Assembly: GCF_907164915.1 (NCBI RefSeq)
Contig: NC_061867.1
Location: 52,827,852-52,891,851 of the forward strand
Direction of reading: 5' to 3'
DNA length: 64,000 bases
Source: Impatiens glandulifera
Lineage: Eukaryota > Streptophyta > Magnoliopsida > Ericales > Balsaminaceae
In this document: piece after piece, positions 12,554 to 29,500 of the stretch
Layout of the letters: the number at the start of each line of letters is the position of its first letter
Numbering within the stretch: the stretch's first letter is position 1
Made by a program: the position numbers and the translations under genes
The notes under the pieces: model-generated
Told to the model about the DNA's origin: nothing
What the model saw: only the letters and a program-made list of their open reading frames with translations
Databases searched by the model: none

Positions 12554-12858
12554 TTAGTTAAAAAATTGAACTTATATTGTTTAAATGTCTTACGTTTATT
12601 AAATTTTGTTTTAAATTAAAAATATAAAATGTTATTAGTCTAGTTGGTTAAAAAATTGTACTTATTTTGTTAGATTGAAAGTTTAAACCATACCTATAGC
12701 ATAATTATTTTTATTTTTAACCGTTTTAAGTTTATGGGCGGGCAACCCACAATCAGACTCAAGTATCCATTTACTCTCACATATATATCCAAATTAACCA
12801 CAACTCTCGACCCGGCAATTCGGACACTTTAAAAATTAAACATTATTATATATATAGA

Positions 12859-14479
12859 TTGTTTCATTGACTTTGAATAGGAAGATACTCATTTAATAGT
12901 TTCTCTATATGTTTTATTCATTTTATAGGAAAAAATATAAAAAATTGCGTAAGATGAAGTTTGAGACTTAAAATATGCAATAAGATAGAGAAAATTAAAA
13001 ATTAATTTTTTTTACAAGATTGACGTAATATCATATAAATGAGAGTCGTTTAAATATAATAATAAAAACACGAATATTAATGTAAACTATGGAAACAAAG
13101 TGAAATGTCTAAAACCATTATAGAATAAAAGTATTTAGTTAGATGTATATATGTTCAATTATACTACTTTGAATATCTTGATCTTATCAATTAGAATTTG
13201 GTTTCTTTGTTGTGTTTTTGTGAATTTTTAATGTTTTTGTTGGTTGTTTTATTGATTTTTCTTTTATTGTTTGTACATTTTTTAATTTGTGTCAATTCTT
13301 TTTTTTTTTTATAACGTTGTGTTCCTTTTTTTTGTGCGATTAATCTGCGCGGGTTAAGCATATAATGCGTAAACACACTTAATAAATTAACTACACGAGT
13401 TCGAACCTCAAAGATGCTGAAAATATTTTTTTTGGGGAAAACGGCTAAAACCATTTTATTAAAATTCCAAAAGAGGCCGAAAATATTCATGTGCATAACA
13501 TGTGTGTCAATTCTTATTATACCATGCATTGTATTTAGTTTTATTTCTCTACAAATAGTGTGATCCCTATGTCATTTAATTATGCAAAAAAAAAAGTTTC
13601 TCATTTTTTAAAAAGTTTAGACTTGAGATATAATCTTGTTTTTAAATATAAATATCAAATCCAAACATGAAATTTGACATAAATAAAATTTTAAATGAAT
13701 TATTATAGAACAGTTAACATTTAAGTTAGATCTAATTAAGGTAACACATAATAAAGATAAAGCTGTTCAATTCTCATTAAAACACTATCATTTAAATAGA
13801 TTATCTAAGTTTGAACACGCTTTGTCGTTACAAAATTTAAATTTGTATTTAATGCTTTTCTTGATTTGTAAGAAAGGATAAGAAAAAAAATGATTTCTTT
13901 CTTATCAAAAGTAAAAAAATAATAAATAAATAAAAAATGATAGCTTTAAAAGAGGATTAATGGGAACTTGTCCGTCTTCTTACGTTTCGGCCGGCAATAT
14001 TGGTTCCTTTACTTTTCCTCCTTTTAGCAGTAGCAATCAATTCTTGATTTAATATTATTTTATTATTTTAAAAATTAAATTAATTAAGTTATATAAATCT
14101 AAAAAGTATTAATTAACGGCTTCTTTGACAAATTAAGATACCACTTATATATTTTTTTTTTTGTATTTGAGACAACCAACGTATTTCATAAGTCAGTTTT
14201 TTTTTTTAAAAAAATTTGGCAATATTCACAACAACAAAAATATGTTATTTATTTCATTAATTAACTTTTGACCTTAAAAAAAGTTTCATTTAATTAATAT
14301 TTTTAGTCATTTTTAAAAGTAACTTGATTGTTACGATAATTGTGGCAAAATACTACATTTTCAAAAAAGTCTTTAACATAGTCAATTATGCAATATTTAT
14401 TAAAAAGCTCTATGTATGTATTTATACTGATATACTCACATATGAATCAAAACTTCTCTAGGTCCGTGATTACTTCAAT
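12859..14479. other. Upstream region of GulLO copy 1, AT-rich, no gene seen
   Basis: No convincing coding frame. A 48-bp LINE 3'-end insertion sits at 13428-13475. The 60 bp before the start codon hold loose TATA-like words (TTTATACTGATATACTC, about 14418-14434) but no clear TATATATAA box as in copies 2 and 3, and the upstream blocks of those copies are not recognisable here. Confidence 0.5.
13428..13475 (-). mobile_element. Very short 5'-truncated LINE insertion (3' end only)
   Basis: On the minus strand, about 40 bp match the 3' end of the LINEs at 8780-8845 and 36150-36200 (TTTTAATAAAATG...CCGTTTTCCCC) and are followed by a poly-A (plus-strand poly-T at 13426-13433). The flanks GCTGAAAATATT (13416-13427) and GCCGAAAATATT (13476-13487) form a 12-bp target duplication with one mismatch. 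Confidence 0.7.
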
Positions 14480-17400
14480 ATGGAAATTGGAAAACAATTT
14501 CTATTATCCCTAAAATTGGCATTTATCGCCCTTAATACCATTACCAACACCAATCTTTACGTTCACGCAACTCCTCCACAAGATCCCGTAAAATGTTCTT
14601 CAAACATCAACACTTGCACCATCACCAACGCCTACGGAATGTTCCCCGACAGATCAATCTGCCGGGTAGCTGACGTGGCGTACCCTAAAACCGAGGAAGA
14701 GTTAGTCTCGGTTGTAGCGGAAGCTTCTAAGAACGGTCGTAAGATGAGAGTGGCGACACCTACTTCACATAGCATACCGAAATTGGTTTGTCCTGATAAT
14801 GGCGATGGAGGGCTTTTGATTAGTACGAGGTTTCTAAATCGGGTAATTGAGATCGACAAAACTAGAATGATTTTGACGGCGGAGAGTGGTGTTCTGTTAA
14901 AAGACTTGATAAATGAGGCGGCTAAGGTTGGACTTGCTTTGCCTTATAGTCCTTATTGGTGGGGTGTTACGGTTGGTGGGATGTTAGCCACGGGCTCACA
15001 TGGAAGCACACTTTGGGGTCGAGGGGGTGCGGTTCATGATCATGTTGTTGGTCTTCGTATTGTGACACTGGCTGGACCGGAGGAAGGGTATGCGAAAGTT
15101 CGAACTTTGGTTTCGTCGGAGATAACCGCCGCCGTTGGTAATAGTAGTGTGGATGGGGAGGAACAAAGTGGTGGATTTGATGCTGCTAGAACTTCTCTAG
15201 GTGTTCTTGGAGTTGTTTCACAGGTATGCATTGATTATTACCTTTTTTAATTTAAAAAAAAAAGTACACAAAAGATTTAAATATATACCCACTTTCTATA
15301 ATGCATAATGAGACATGGTTATTTGAATAATCAAGTGAGCATATATGAAAGGAATCTTGGTATAAAAAAATGGGTTATTTGAACAAAATGATCAACTTAA
15401 AATATTATAAATGATTTGAATGATCCTATTAGGTATTGTTTTGATTTTGTATTGGAATTTTTATGTGGGTATTTTCTTGATGAGTTATGTTTTTACCATA
15501 GTAAAGTTTATTGTAAAAATAAATAAATTGCTCTTACAACCATTATTGAAGTATATCTAAAAGAAGATTTCAAATAAAGTCCAACATAAGTGGTAAGAAG
15601 ATAATAAATGATAGAAAGAACAACATGTGGACATGATCATAGTGGTCCAAATTTAGTGATGCTATAAAGAGATCCAACAACATTGTTTTTAGCAATTTTT
15701 AAATAGGATAGAAATTTTAAATATTAAATGTCACACAACTATAATTTTATTTTATGTTTAATTTGAAAACAAACAAAACGTACATATTCTTTTGAAAACC
15801 TTTTTTTTTAAATAACCTATTTTAAAACTTTTCTTTTTTAATTAAAAAAAAATCCCTAAGTTATATCTCAATGATAACAAAAAAATGTAAAGCCTAAAAC
15901 AAATAACAATACATCAATTTAGATCCAAAAGCTTAGACCAAACATTATAAATAAGAAAAACTCACATTAGAATTCAATTGAGATTGACATTGTACATTCC
16001 TAGATTTATGCCTCTCTTAAAGTTTATGATTTTCTTTTCGGTACTACAATTTCCTTTTCCTTTCATTTTTTTTTGACAATTATGTTTGAATTTTAATCAT
16101 AGGTCACATTTCAACTTCAACCAATGTTTAAGAGGTCAATAACATTCCAAATGAAGAATGACAATGATTTAGGGGATCAAATCGTCAATTTCGGATATCA
16201 ACACGAGTTTGCGGATATAGCATGGTACCCGAGTCAACGTAAGGTTGTGTATCGCCTTGATGACAGAATATCCTCGAGTGTTTTTGGCAATGGCCTTTAC
16301 AATTTCATACCATTCCGCCCCACTCTTTCACTCTTAACCGCCTCAATCAGAGCTTCAGGTTTGATCATATTCACCCTCAAGTCTTTAATACATATAAATT
16401 AATTTTATTTATTATTAAAGTATATGATAAAATTAGAAAAATATTTTGTTTGGCTCAGAGTAGTGTAGACTTTTATTAATTTAGGTTTTTGTAAATAATT
16501 TATTTTTACTTTAATTGGGCTGCCTCTGGTGCTGGCTGGGCTGTTTTAGCTCAATGGCTTGTCAGGCTTATTAAGGTCTGGCTCAACTTATTCTATATGT
16601 TTTAACAATAAGTGAGAGAGATATGTAATTTAGTTTGGCTAATTAAATTTGAAATAAAAAATTATTTTCCATTCAATTAAAAATCCTTAGTTGTAGAATG
16701 CTTAGTTTAAAAATCTGACATTTTTTTGTAAGACACTTTTATTAATATTCTCTAAATAAACCTATGATAACAAGTACTTTAGTGTTCTCAAAATCCAAAT
16801 AAATGATCATATTAAGACTCAATCATGCAAAAAAAGAGGAGCACATTTTCCTTATACCAACAAAATCATAAGTCAAGTTGTCACACCTCGAGAATTATCG
16901 TCAAAAAATTAATAAGTAGATATTTAAATTCATCTATGTAACTTCTCGACCTCTTCAATAATATTCAATTTTCTAGTCTTCTCATTGTTATTGGTCTTAT
17001 TTTCAAAGTTTTTGGTATCCATTTTGTTCGAAATTGTCTTCATTGTAACCATTTATGGATGACTTAAATTATTCTCACTTTTATTTTTCACATAACTAAT
17101 TAATATTGTTACATGTGTTTTATTATTTTAAATATAGAGGAAATTCAAGAGTACTTGGGAGATGCCAATGGGAAATGCTTGGTAGGGATAGCCTCTACCA
17201 CAGCTCTTTACCTTAGTGCATATGGTTTGACTAATGATGGTTAGTAAATACATTATTATTATAGCTAGGTTATTATAAGTTATTATTCCAATCTCATAAT
17301 ATAAAATATTTCAAAACAGGCGTTTCCATGAAGGGGTATCCAGTAATAGGATATCAAAACCGGATGCAAGCTTCTGGTGGCTGTCTCGATGGCCCTAATG

Positions 17401-18032
17401 ACTTTAAGCTTACGACATGCCCATGGGATCCTCGTATAAAGGGTTTGTCCTTCTACGAACTCGGCGTAAGCATTGTCATGTCCAAAGTGAAGGCTTTCGT
17501 CGAGGATGTCCAAAGCCTAGTGAATTTGGATCCTAAAGCCTTATGTGTCCTCGATCTCTACAACGGCTTCCTCATTCGCTATGTCAAAGCTTCGACATCT
17601 TACTTAGGAAAAGACGAGGATGGAGTACAATTTGACTTCACTTTTTATAGGAGCAAGAATCCATTGACAACTAGGTTGTACGAGGATGTATTGGAAGAGG
17701 TGGAGCAGATGGCATTGTTCAAGTATGGGGGAATGCCGCATTGGGCAAAGAACCGGCCCATCGCATTCATTGATGCCATTAACAAGTATAGGAACGCGGC
17801 GGCGTTCTTGGCCGTCAAGCAAGAGTGGGATCCATTAGGGCTTTTCTCTAATGAGTGGACTGACCAAGTGTTGAAGGGAGGCGATCATGTGTCGATAGTT
17901 AAAGAAGGTTGTGCCCTAGAAGGATTGTGTATATGCTCGGAGGATATTCATTGTGCTCCCATGTCGGGGTACTATTGTCGTCCCGGGAGGATCTATAAGG
18001 AAGCTAGGGTTTGCCGCAAAACAATGGTATAA
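14480..18032 (+). CDS. L-gulonolactone oxidase-like protein, copy 1 (4 exons, 604 aa)
   Basis: Predicted secreted FAD-linked aldonolactone oxidase of the plant GulLO family, which converts L-gulono-1,4-lactone (or a related lactone) toward ascorbate with O2 or another acceptor. Exons: 14480-15223, 16103-16358, 17138-17239, 17320-18032; all introns are GT-AG with phases 0,1,1. The protein starts with a hydrophobic signal peptide (residues about 1-30, likely cut after VHA), then a Cys-containing segment with CTITNAYGMFPDR, a PCMH-type FAD domain with TSHS (H97 is the candidate covalent flavin histidine) and YWWGVTVGGM, then the ALO-type C-terminal domain with HWAKN (508-512) and a family-typical Cys-rich tail (CALEGLCICSEDIHC). 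Length agrees with plant homologues. It differs from copies 2 and 3 by MLATGSHGST where they have MLGTGAHGSS. Substrate is inferred from family only. Confidence 0.93.
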
Positions 18033-20100
18033 ATTATAACACATGAGGACAGAGACGGAGTTAGGATGAAAAATTATCTGAGGCTGACTCCAATTTTTTT
18101 TGCAAATCAAATTCTCAGCACCTCAGATTTAACTTTCTATGTTTTGCTTTATTTTTCGTGTAATTGCTACAATAAATTAATTAATTCAAACATATAAAAT
18201 AAAAGATGCATAAACATTTACCTATGAAATTATGAAATAAAACAATACATTCAAAACATTTAGCATTGTGCCCTTCTATTCTTCTTAATAAAAATAAATT
18301 AAAAAAAGTGAAACACTAAAAATATTTAAATAAAAAAAATTAAAAATATATTTAATTAATTATTTTAACTTTTAAATTAGACTCATCATTCATCAAAATT
18401 AGATAATATATACCTTAAAAATAATTTGTGAATTTACATAGAGAAAACATACCAATTATTTATTGAATTAACTAAAAAAACTAAATTATTAGATTTTCTT
18501 TTATAGTTATTTTTTATTATATATTTGTACTTTTAATATTTTTTTAACTCAAATCACTTATATTTTAATAATTAAAAAAATAAATAACTTAACTAGCAAA
18601 AACACATCCATTAATTTGACTAATAAATAATATTATAATTAAGTTAGATAAGGATAAAAAGCATTTTTTTAATTCATATTAAAAAAGATTAACCAAATAT
18701 TTCAAAAAATATTTTTCAACAAAATTACAGTCTTATGAATTATTGTCACTAAATTGCTAATTCAAATAAATTTTGACGTGAAGAAAGAAATTGTATTAAA
18801 AATGCGAAATTAACTTCTACAATAACTTATTCGAACATCAGAAAAATATAAACATAAAGTGCTAATTTTATTTTATTTATAAAAATAAAAATAAAAATAA
18901 AGTTTTGTTAAGTGGGACCAAATATATGCGAATCTAAATTGAGGAAAAAGAAAAATGTAATTATCCCATATTTATTTATTTGTTATTTAATTGGGTCTAG
19001 AACCCACATTAATTAAATATTTTTTTAATTTAGGTGGACTGGACCCATCCTATCCCAAGTGTGGCTTCGAGCAAGGATATATGTTAGGGTTTGCCAGTAA
19101 AACATTAATTGGTATGATACATGAGGATTTATTGGTCAATTAATACATCTAATTTGATTGATGGTTGTATTATCAAAATAATAATAAAAAATTGAATAAT
19201 AAGTTTAATAATTTGGTTGAAATGTAATAAATGATAATTTGCAAATGTTAAAAATATATTAAGTATAATTAATTTGTTACAGTTGATAGGAGGTAAAATT
19301 TTGAAGATTGTTTTCTATTATTTTTTTTGAATTATTTAATATTTATGCAAGTCTTTTATAACATTTTTATTACACTTGGTGGTTTCTATCATGTTATTTA
19401 AGTCTATGTATAAATATTTGTTACAAAATTTTGGTATGGGAATGAGAGTATGCCCTCTTTCAAAGTGGATATTTTGGAGACCATTTATTTTTGCTCTTTT
19501 TCTAATTTGAGGTTAATTTTCTTAAGGATTTCCTTCTAAGTAGTGTGAAGAGATAGGAGTGGGGAGGACAATTTTTTCTTTTTCTTTTTAATTTGTTTAA
19601 GGACAATTTAAAAAATCAAGGTTTAATCGATTCGGTTGGAATCAAATTGTTGAAATTGATTTGAAAAAATCTCAAAATTTTCAGTTTTGGTTTATTAGTA
19701 AATAGATAAAAATAATAATAAAATGACATATAAATTAGTTTAACATAAATATATGGTTTGTAAGAAAAATAGATTTTATTTTACCATTATTATTTTTAAA
19801 TTTTAAAACTTAATTATTATGATAAATGTTTAGATATACTCTCAGTTATAATCAAATTATATATAATTTTAAATTTTAATAATGATGGACTCTAACTTTA
19901 AATAAATTGTTGGTCATCTATACGGATAGATTTAGACGATTTGATCGATTATATTTACACCATTGCCTCAAATACTATAGGGTTTTAATTTTTTCTTACT
20001 AATCTATATGTGTAAAACATAGCATAATTAAATCTAGAAAACTAATAATTAATCCTTATTGATATGAATGTAATTTGAAGCCTCTAATAGTCATACCCCT
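18033..20100. other. Intergenic region between GulLO copies 1 and 2, AT-rich
   Basis: No coding gene seen. A relic resembling the end of GulLO exon 4 lies near 19068-19130. The start, around 18052-18090 (CAGAGACGGAGTTAGGATG), resembles a transposon terminus of the GTGGCGGAGCTAG type, but no matching second terminus was found. The rest is featureless AT-rich DNA. Confidence 0.5.
19068..19130 (+). pseudogene. Relic of a GulLO 3' end (last codons plus 3' UTR)
   Basis: TTAGGGTTTGCCAGTAAAAC and GATACATGAGGA resemble the end of exon 4 and start of the 3' UTR of copy 1 (CTAGGGTTTGCCGCAAAAC ... ACACATGAGGA, 18004-18051) and of copy 2 (26178-26221). Only about 60 bp are alignable, so it is either a small duplication of the gene end or all that is left of another copy. 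Confidence 0.5.
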
Positions 20101-22080
20101 TTAAAACCATATTCATTGGATTGGGTTATGTTTGATGCTAGAGTTTATGATTAATGCTTGTTTTTGTTTTTCAATGTAGCATGATAATTTTTAAAACTGA
20201 AAAATGGCTCATAGTTTCACTTTATAAAAAATTACGATTCGAAACAATTATAGTGATCATTCTTCTTACGACATTCACACACTAAATCAATATGGGGGAG
20301 TGAGCTCGATCACGCTCTTGCGAGACTTTTAAAGTCCATTACCAAGAACTTTGAAATCAAAAATATTAAAATAAACTCAAAATTCAACTCCATTGTCTAG
20401 GAGGGGGCCTGTTCGTCATCAAGATATCGAACACAATTTAAAACGCAATTTGAAAAAACTAAAGAAACCCTAACCGGTGTGAACAACTATCCAAACAAAG
20501 ATGTAAGTCAACTTTCCTTGTGACAAAGATCTAATTAGGATTTAAGTTAGAACAAAATATTTCAATGATCAATAAATTAAAAAGGTTTGACTTTTCATCT
20601 AATGACTTTCTTAATACTTGGGGGCATGTTTGATCTTAGATTTTTTAGAATTTGTTTGATTCTTTTCAAAAGAAAATCTTGTTTGATAAAAATAATATAT
20701 GTTATTTGATATGTATTTAATATTAAAATATCAGATATGATCTCCCCTCTCAAATAATTATAAAATAATATATATGCATACACTACAAAAAAAAAATTTA
20801 TTTTTAATATTTTATGGATTTTTTATTATAAAAATATATTGGTTTTCATGTCATTATGATGATTCTTTGTTTAGGCCGGCTGATTTAATTTAGTTAGTAT
20901 TCTTTTCTTCCCCGTTGAGATTTGTAAATAAAAACGTGTCAAGTTTTGTTTTTAAATAGGCCAAATCTATATTATAAAATAATTAAATAATCATTTTATT
21001 TTATATTAATTTTAAAATAGAGTAAAACGTACGTTATATTTTGTCCATCTCAAATTAAACAAATTAAAAAGCTTATTCAATTAACCCGGAACTTGCTGCA
21101 GATAAGAACACTGTAATATTTAATATTTTAATTTATTGATTTTATTTTTAAATAATTAATAATAAATTTTAAAAATATTATTTATTTTATAAATAAAAAT
21201 AATTAATAATTCTAATTTATAAAAATAGTAATAAAATATTTTTAAACAATGATTTTATTTTAAAATTTTAATAAGATTAAAATTGTTTTATTTACATATA
21301 AAATTTTTATAATATATTTAATTTAATATTATTACTAAAATATTTATATAATCTTATTATTTTATATATAAATTACAATTATTAAGTTTGTTAAAAGAAG
21401 CTGAAAGTAAAATTATTTACTCAAAATATAATATTCTATATTATCACTAATTATATATATAGTTTAATTCAATAAAATTATTGTGAAAAAAATATAAAAG
21501 AGAACTAACAAGACGCTCAACCGCTATGGTCTGCTTAAACTCAAAACTCTTTCAGATGAAATTAAATCTGTGACATTTTTGTCTCTTAAGTCGACAATTA
21601 TCACTTAGCTACCTTGGTGGGGTGTCATTTTTTTAATATAGATATAATATTAAAAAAAACAAATTAAATCAATTTTGTAATAGTTATTATAAATTAAATA
21701 TCTTATAAAAAATTATGTATAAATAAAAAATAAAAATAAAAACTTTAAATGTTTTTAAAGAAAACAACTGTTTAAAAGTATTTTATTTAAATCTATAATT
21801 GATTTTAATAATTATAAATAAATTATATATATATTAAAATTACTATGTTATTACAAAATTTAAAATCAAATCATATTGTAGAAATATTGAATTATTTATT
21901 AAAATCATTAAGTTAAAACATTAAAAATAATAAATCGGGTAGCTGCCTTATTTTGGCTGATTTTTATTTTCAATGCCAACTTATTCTGACGTGTATTAAT
22001 AATAATATTTACTTATGAATTAGATTAGATATGTGGGATTATTCCCTATATATAAGAATATCACAACTTCAATCTAGCTA
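20100..22080 (+). repeat. 5' flank of GulLO copy 2, parent-type of the duplicated upstream blocks
   Basis: Contains the block landmarks found again near 41000, 45900, 53900 and 55100: TCATCAAGATATCGAACACA (20416), AAAGTCAACTTTCC-like words, AATGACTTTCTTAATACTTG (20602), TTTTCATGTCATTATGATGA (20842) and TGTCCATCTCAAATTAAAC (21042). The remainder is AT-rich with no gene. Homology to the later blocks shows the whole flank, not just the promoter, was copied. Confidence 0.7.
22047..22055 (+). promoter_or_regulatory. TATA box of GulLO copy 2
   Basis: TATATATAA, 46 bp before the ATG at 22101. The surrounding GGGATT...CCCTATATATAA and the following CTTCAATCTAGCTAAT are shared with copy 3 (56409) and with the orphan promoter at 49102. 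Confidence 0.7.
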
Positions 22081-22100
22081 ATCCCTTGATTACTTTTATT

Positions 22101-26199
<4,099 letters not shown>

Positions 26200-26315
26200 G
26201 TATTAATTATATGATACATGTATGATTAATCTGTTAATGAATATGAATATGAATAAGTGAATAACTTGCATGAAATGGTCCTTTGACTATTAACTATCTA
26301 TTTACTTTGTGTGGC

Positions 26316-26321
26316 AATAAA
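26316..26321 (+). terminator. Candidate polyadenylation signal of GulLO copy 2
   Basis: AATAAA in the 3' flank, 117 bp after the stop codon. The same word in the same context (CAATAAATG) follows copy 3 at 59603. Confidence 0.55.
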
Positions 26322-26534
26322 TGTTGCAAGCTTAATTAGATATTGTTTTGAATATTTCATGATATTTTCTTTATTGATTCATATTTTAGTATGGTAGAAA
26401 TAATTTAAAATTAAAAATAAAAGATAAATGAAATTTTAAACCATGTTTAAATTCTAAATGGAATTGTACATCCCAGTCCTCCCAGATTCTTCTTCTTCTG
26501 ATTTCTTTCATATTATCATTTATTTGATATAGAA

Positions 26535-29500
26535 TCTATATATATCTAATGATGCTTAATTTAAAATGTTGGAGGTGGGCATCACGCTCTCTCCAAAATG
26601 ATTCACATCATCATCATATAATATTTTCTCTTTCTTAGATATATATATATTACTCTCTCTTCATTTATCTTTATTGATTAATTGTTTTTCTATCCCTTAC
26701 CATATATATATATTCACACTAATAATATATAAAAAAATATATTTTTTCATCAATTCTATTAACCAAGTTTCTTAATTAATTATTCTATGTCGGTTACTCT
26801 TTTTATATATATATTAATATTTTTTATTAATTATTTTAAAAATAAACCTAATTAATTCTCTTCTAAAATATTATATATATTAATCATTCTCTCTCCAAAA
26901 TGATTCATATCATCATCATAGGTATTTTCTCTTTCTTAGATATATTTATTTCTCTCTTCTTTGTCTCCCCTTAAGTCTTTATTTGTTATAGAGAGTTGTT
27001 GATTATACATATTCTATTTGTTATTGATGCAATGAATATTTTTTCTTGAGTTTTTGTTGACATAATGTTGTCATTTTCATAGGGAGAATGAGACTTTCAA
27101 TTATTTCAAAGAAGATCTATATTTGTGTAATGTGGTATGAACTCTTGAGCTCAAATCTAAACTTTTTATCATATATTTTTATTAGTTCTTGAAATAATTT
27201 TTCTTCTTTATTATGTTTCGTCTCTCCTTAAGTCTTACTTTATATATAATAATTCCCGATTTGTTTGGTTGGTTTCAAGTATTTTTATACATCACTTTAA
27301 TAGGTTGATTTTTAATATTTCAATTAATGTTTTGATGAAGATAATGAGATCATTGGATTCAAGGTCATAATGGTGCAATCATGGTTATGCAAAGTTGTTT
27401 TTGGTGATAATCGTGTTATCATGCCTGGAGGTGTGAGCATTGATAAGTTAGAAATTTAGATCATTTTATCATAAATATAGTTTGTAAAAAGATTTTTTAA
27501 TTTTTCTATTACATTAATTCCTGATTTTGTATATTTAATTACCTTAATTTAAAATGTTGGAGGTGTACATCAAGCTCTCTCAAAAATGATTCACATCATC
27601 ATCATAGTATTTTCTCTTTCATATATATATATATATATTTTTCTCTCTTCATTTATCTTTATTGATTAATTGTTTTTCTATCTCTTACCATATACATATT
27701 CACACTAATAATATATAAAATATATATTTTTTCATTAATTCTATTAACCAAGTTTCATAATTAATTATTCTATATCGGTTACTCTTTTATATATATATAT
27801 ATATATTAATATTTTTTTTATTAATTATTTTAAAAATAAACGTAATGAATTCTCTTCTAAAATATTATATATATTAATCATGCTCTCTCCAAAATGATTC
27901 ACATCATCGTCATAGGTATTTTCTCTTTCTTAGATATATTTATTTCTCTCTCTTCTTTGTTTTTAGCAGGAAATTAGTAATCGTCTTCCCTTAGGTCTTT
28001 ATTTGTTATAGAGAGTTATTGATTATACATATTCTGAAAGGTATTTATTTGTTATTGATGCAATGAATATTTTTTTCTTGAGTTTTTGTTGACGTAATGT
28101 TGTCATTTTCATAGGGAGAACGAGACTTTCAATTATTTCAAAAAAGATCTATATTTGTGTAATGTGGTATGAACTCTTGAGCTCAAGTCTAAACTTCTTA
28201 TCATATATTTTTATTAGTTCTTGATATATAACTTTTCTTCTTTATTATGTTTCGTCTCTCCTTAAGTCTTACTTTATATATAATAATTCCCGATTTGTTT
28301 GGTTGGTTTCAAGTACTTTTAGTCATCACTTTAATAGGTTGATTTTTAATATTTCAATTGATGTTTTGATGGAGATAATGGTTCATTGGATTCCAGGCTA
28401 TAATGGTGTTATCATGGTTATGCAAAGTTGTTTTGGTGATAATCGTGTTATCATGCCTGGAGGTGTGAGCATTGGTAAGTTAGAAATTTAGATCATTTTA
28501 TCATAAAATTCATTTGTAAAAAGATTTTTTAATTTTTCTATTACATTAATTCCTAATTTTGTTTGGTTTATTTCAGATACTTTCAGCCATCTATATATAT
28601 CTAATGAAGCTTAATTTAAAATGTTGGAGGTGGGCATCACCATCACGCTCTCTCCAAAATGATCCACATTATCATCATAGTATTTTCTCTTTCTTAGATA
28701 TATATATATTTCTCTCTCTTCATTTATCTTTATTGATTAATTGTTTTTCTATCCCTTACCATATATATATTCACACTAATAATATATAAAAATATATTTT
28801 TTCATCAATTCTATTAACCAAGTTTCTTAATTAATTATTCTATGTCGGTTACTCTTTTTATATATATATTAATATTTTTTATTAATTATTTTTAAAATAA
28901 ACCTAATTAATTCTCTTCTAAAATATTATATATATTAATCATGCTCTCTCCAAAATGATTCATATCATCATCATAGGTATTTTCTCTTTCTTAGATATAT
29001 TTATTTCTCTCTTCTTTGTTCTTAGCAAAAATCAGAAATCGTCTCCCCTTAAGTCTTTATTTGTTATAGAGAGTTATTGATTATACATATTCTATTTGTT
29101 ATTGATGCAATGAATATTTTTTCTTGAGTTTTTGTTGACATAATGTTGTCATTTTCATAGGGAGAACGAGACTTTCAATTATTTCAAAGAAGATCTATAT
29201 TTGTGTAATGTGGTATGAACTCTTGAGCTCAAGTCTAAACTTCTTATCATATATTTTTATTAGTTCTTGATATATAACTTTTCTTCTTTATTATGTTTCG
29301 TCTCTCCTTAAGTCTTACTTTATATATAATAATTCCCGATTTGTTTGGTTGGTTTCAAGTACTTTTAGTCATCACTTTAATAGGTTGATTTTTAATATTT
29401 CAATTGATGTTTTGATGGAGATAATGGTTCATTGGATTCCAGGCTATAATGGTGTTATCATGGTTATGCAAAGTTGTTTTGGTGATAATCGTGTTATCAT

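Larger units (their letters stand above)
11251..12858 (-). mobile_element. Small non-autonomous Helitron (family A, copy a), minus strand, with hAT inside
   Basis: On the minus strand the 5' head is TCTATATATATAATAATG at 12858 and the tail is the hairpin CTCGTGTAAATGCACGG (split by the hAT) followed by CTAG at 11254-11251. The element lies between A (11250) and T (12859) on the plus strand, the A|T host site expected for Helitrons, and makes no target duplication. Without the hAT and its duplication it is about 528 bp. The internal sequence has the family words GTGTCCGGATT, GGTTAATTTGGATATATATG and GGGTTGACCCG in two tandem partial units. No protein is encoded, so mobility must have come from elsewhere. 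Confidence 0.82.

Noticed and set aside
13191..13529. 112-codon minus-strand frame upstream of GulLO copy 1
   Set aside because: Spans the tiny LINE insertion and low-complexity Lys/Asn codons; no homologous content.
18052..18090. Transposon terminus CAGAGACGGAGTTAGGATG after GulLO copy 1
   Set aside because: Resembles a GTGGCGGAGCTAG-type end, but no matching second terminus or duplication was identified.
20780..20800. CACTA transposon terminus (CACTACAAAAAAAAAA)
   Set aside because: No opposite TTTTTGTAGTG end and no 3-bp duplication found nearby.
22086..22100. Upstream extension of GulLO copy 2 from a TTG
   Set aside because: Plant translation starts at ATG; 22101 aligns with the starts of the other two copies.
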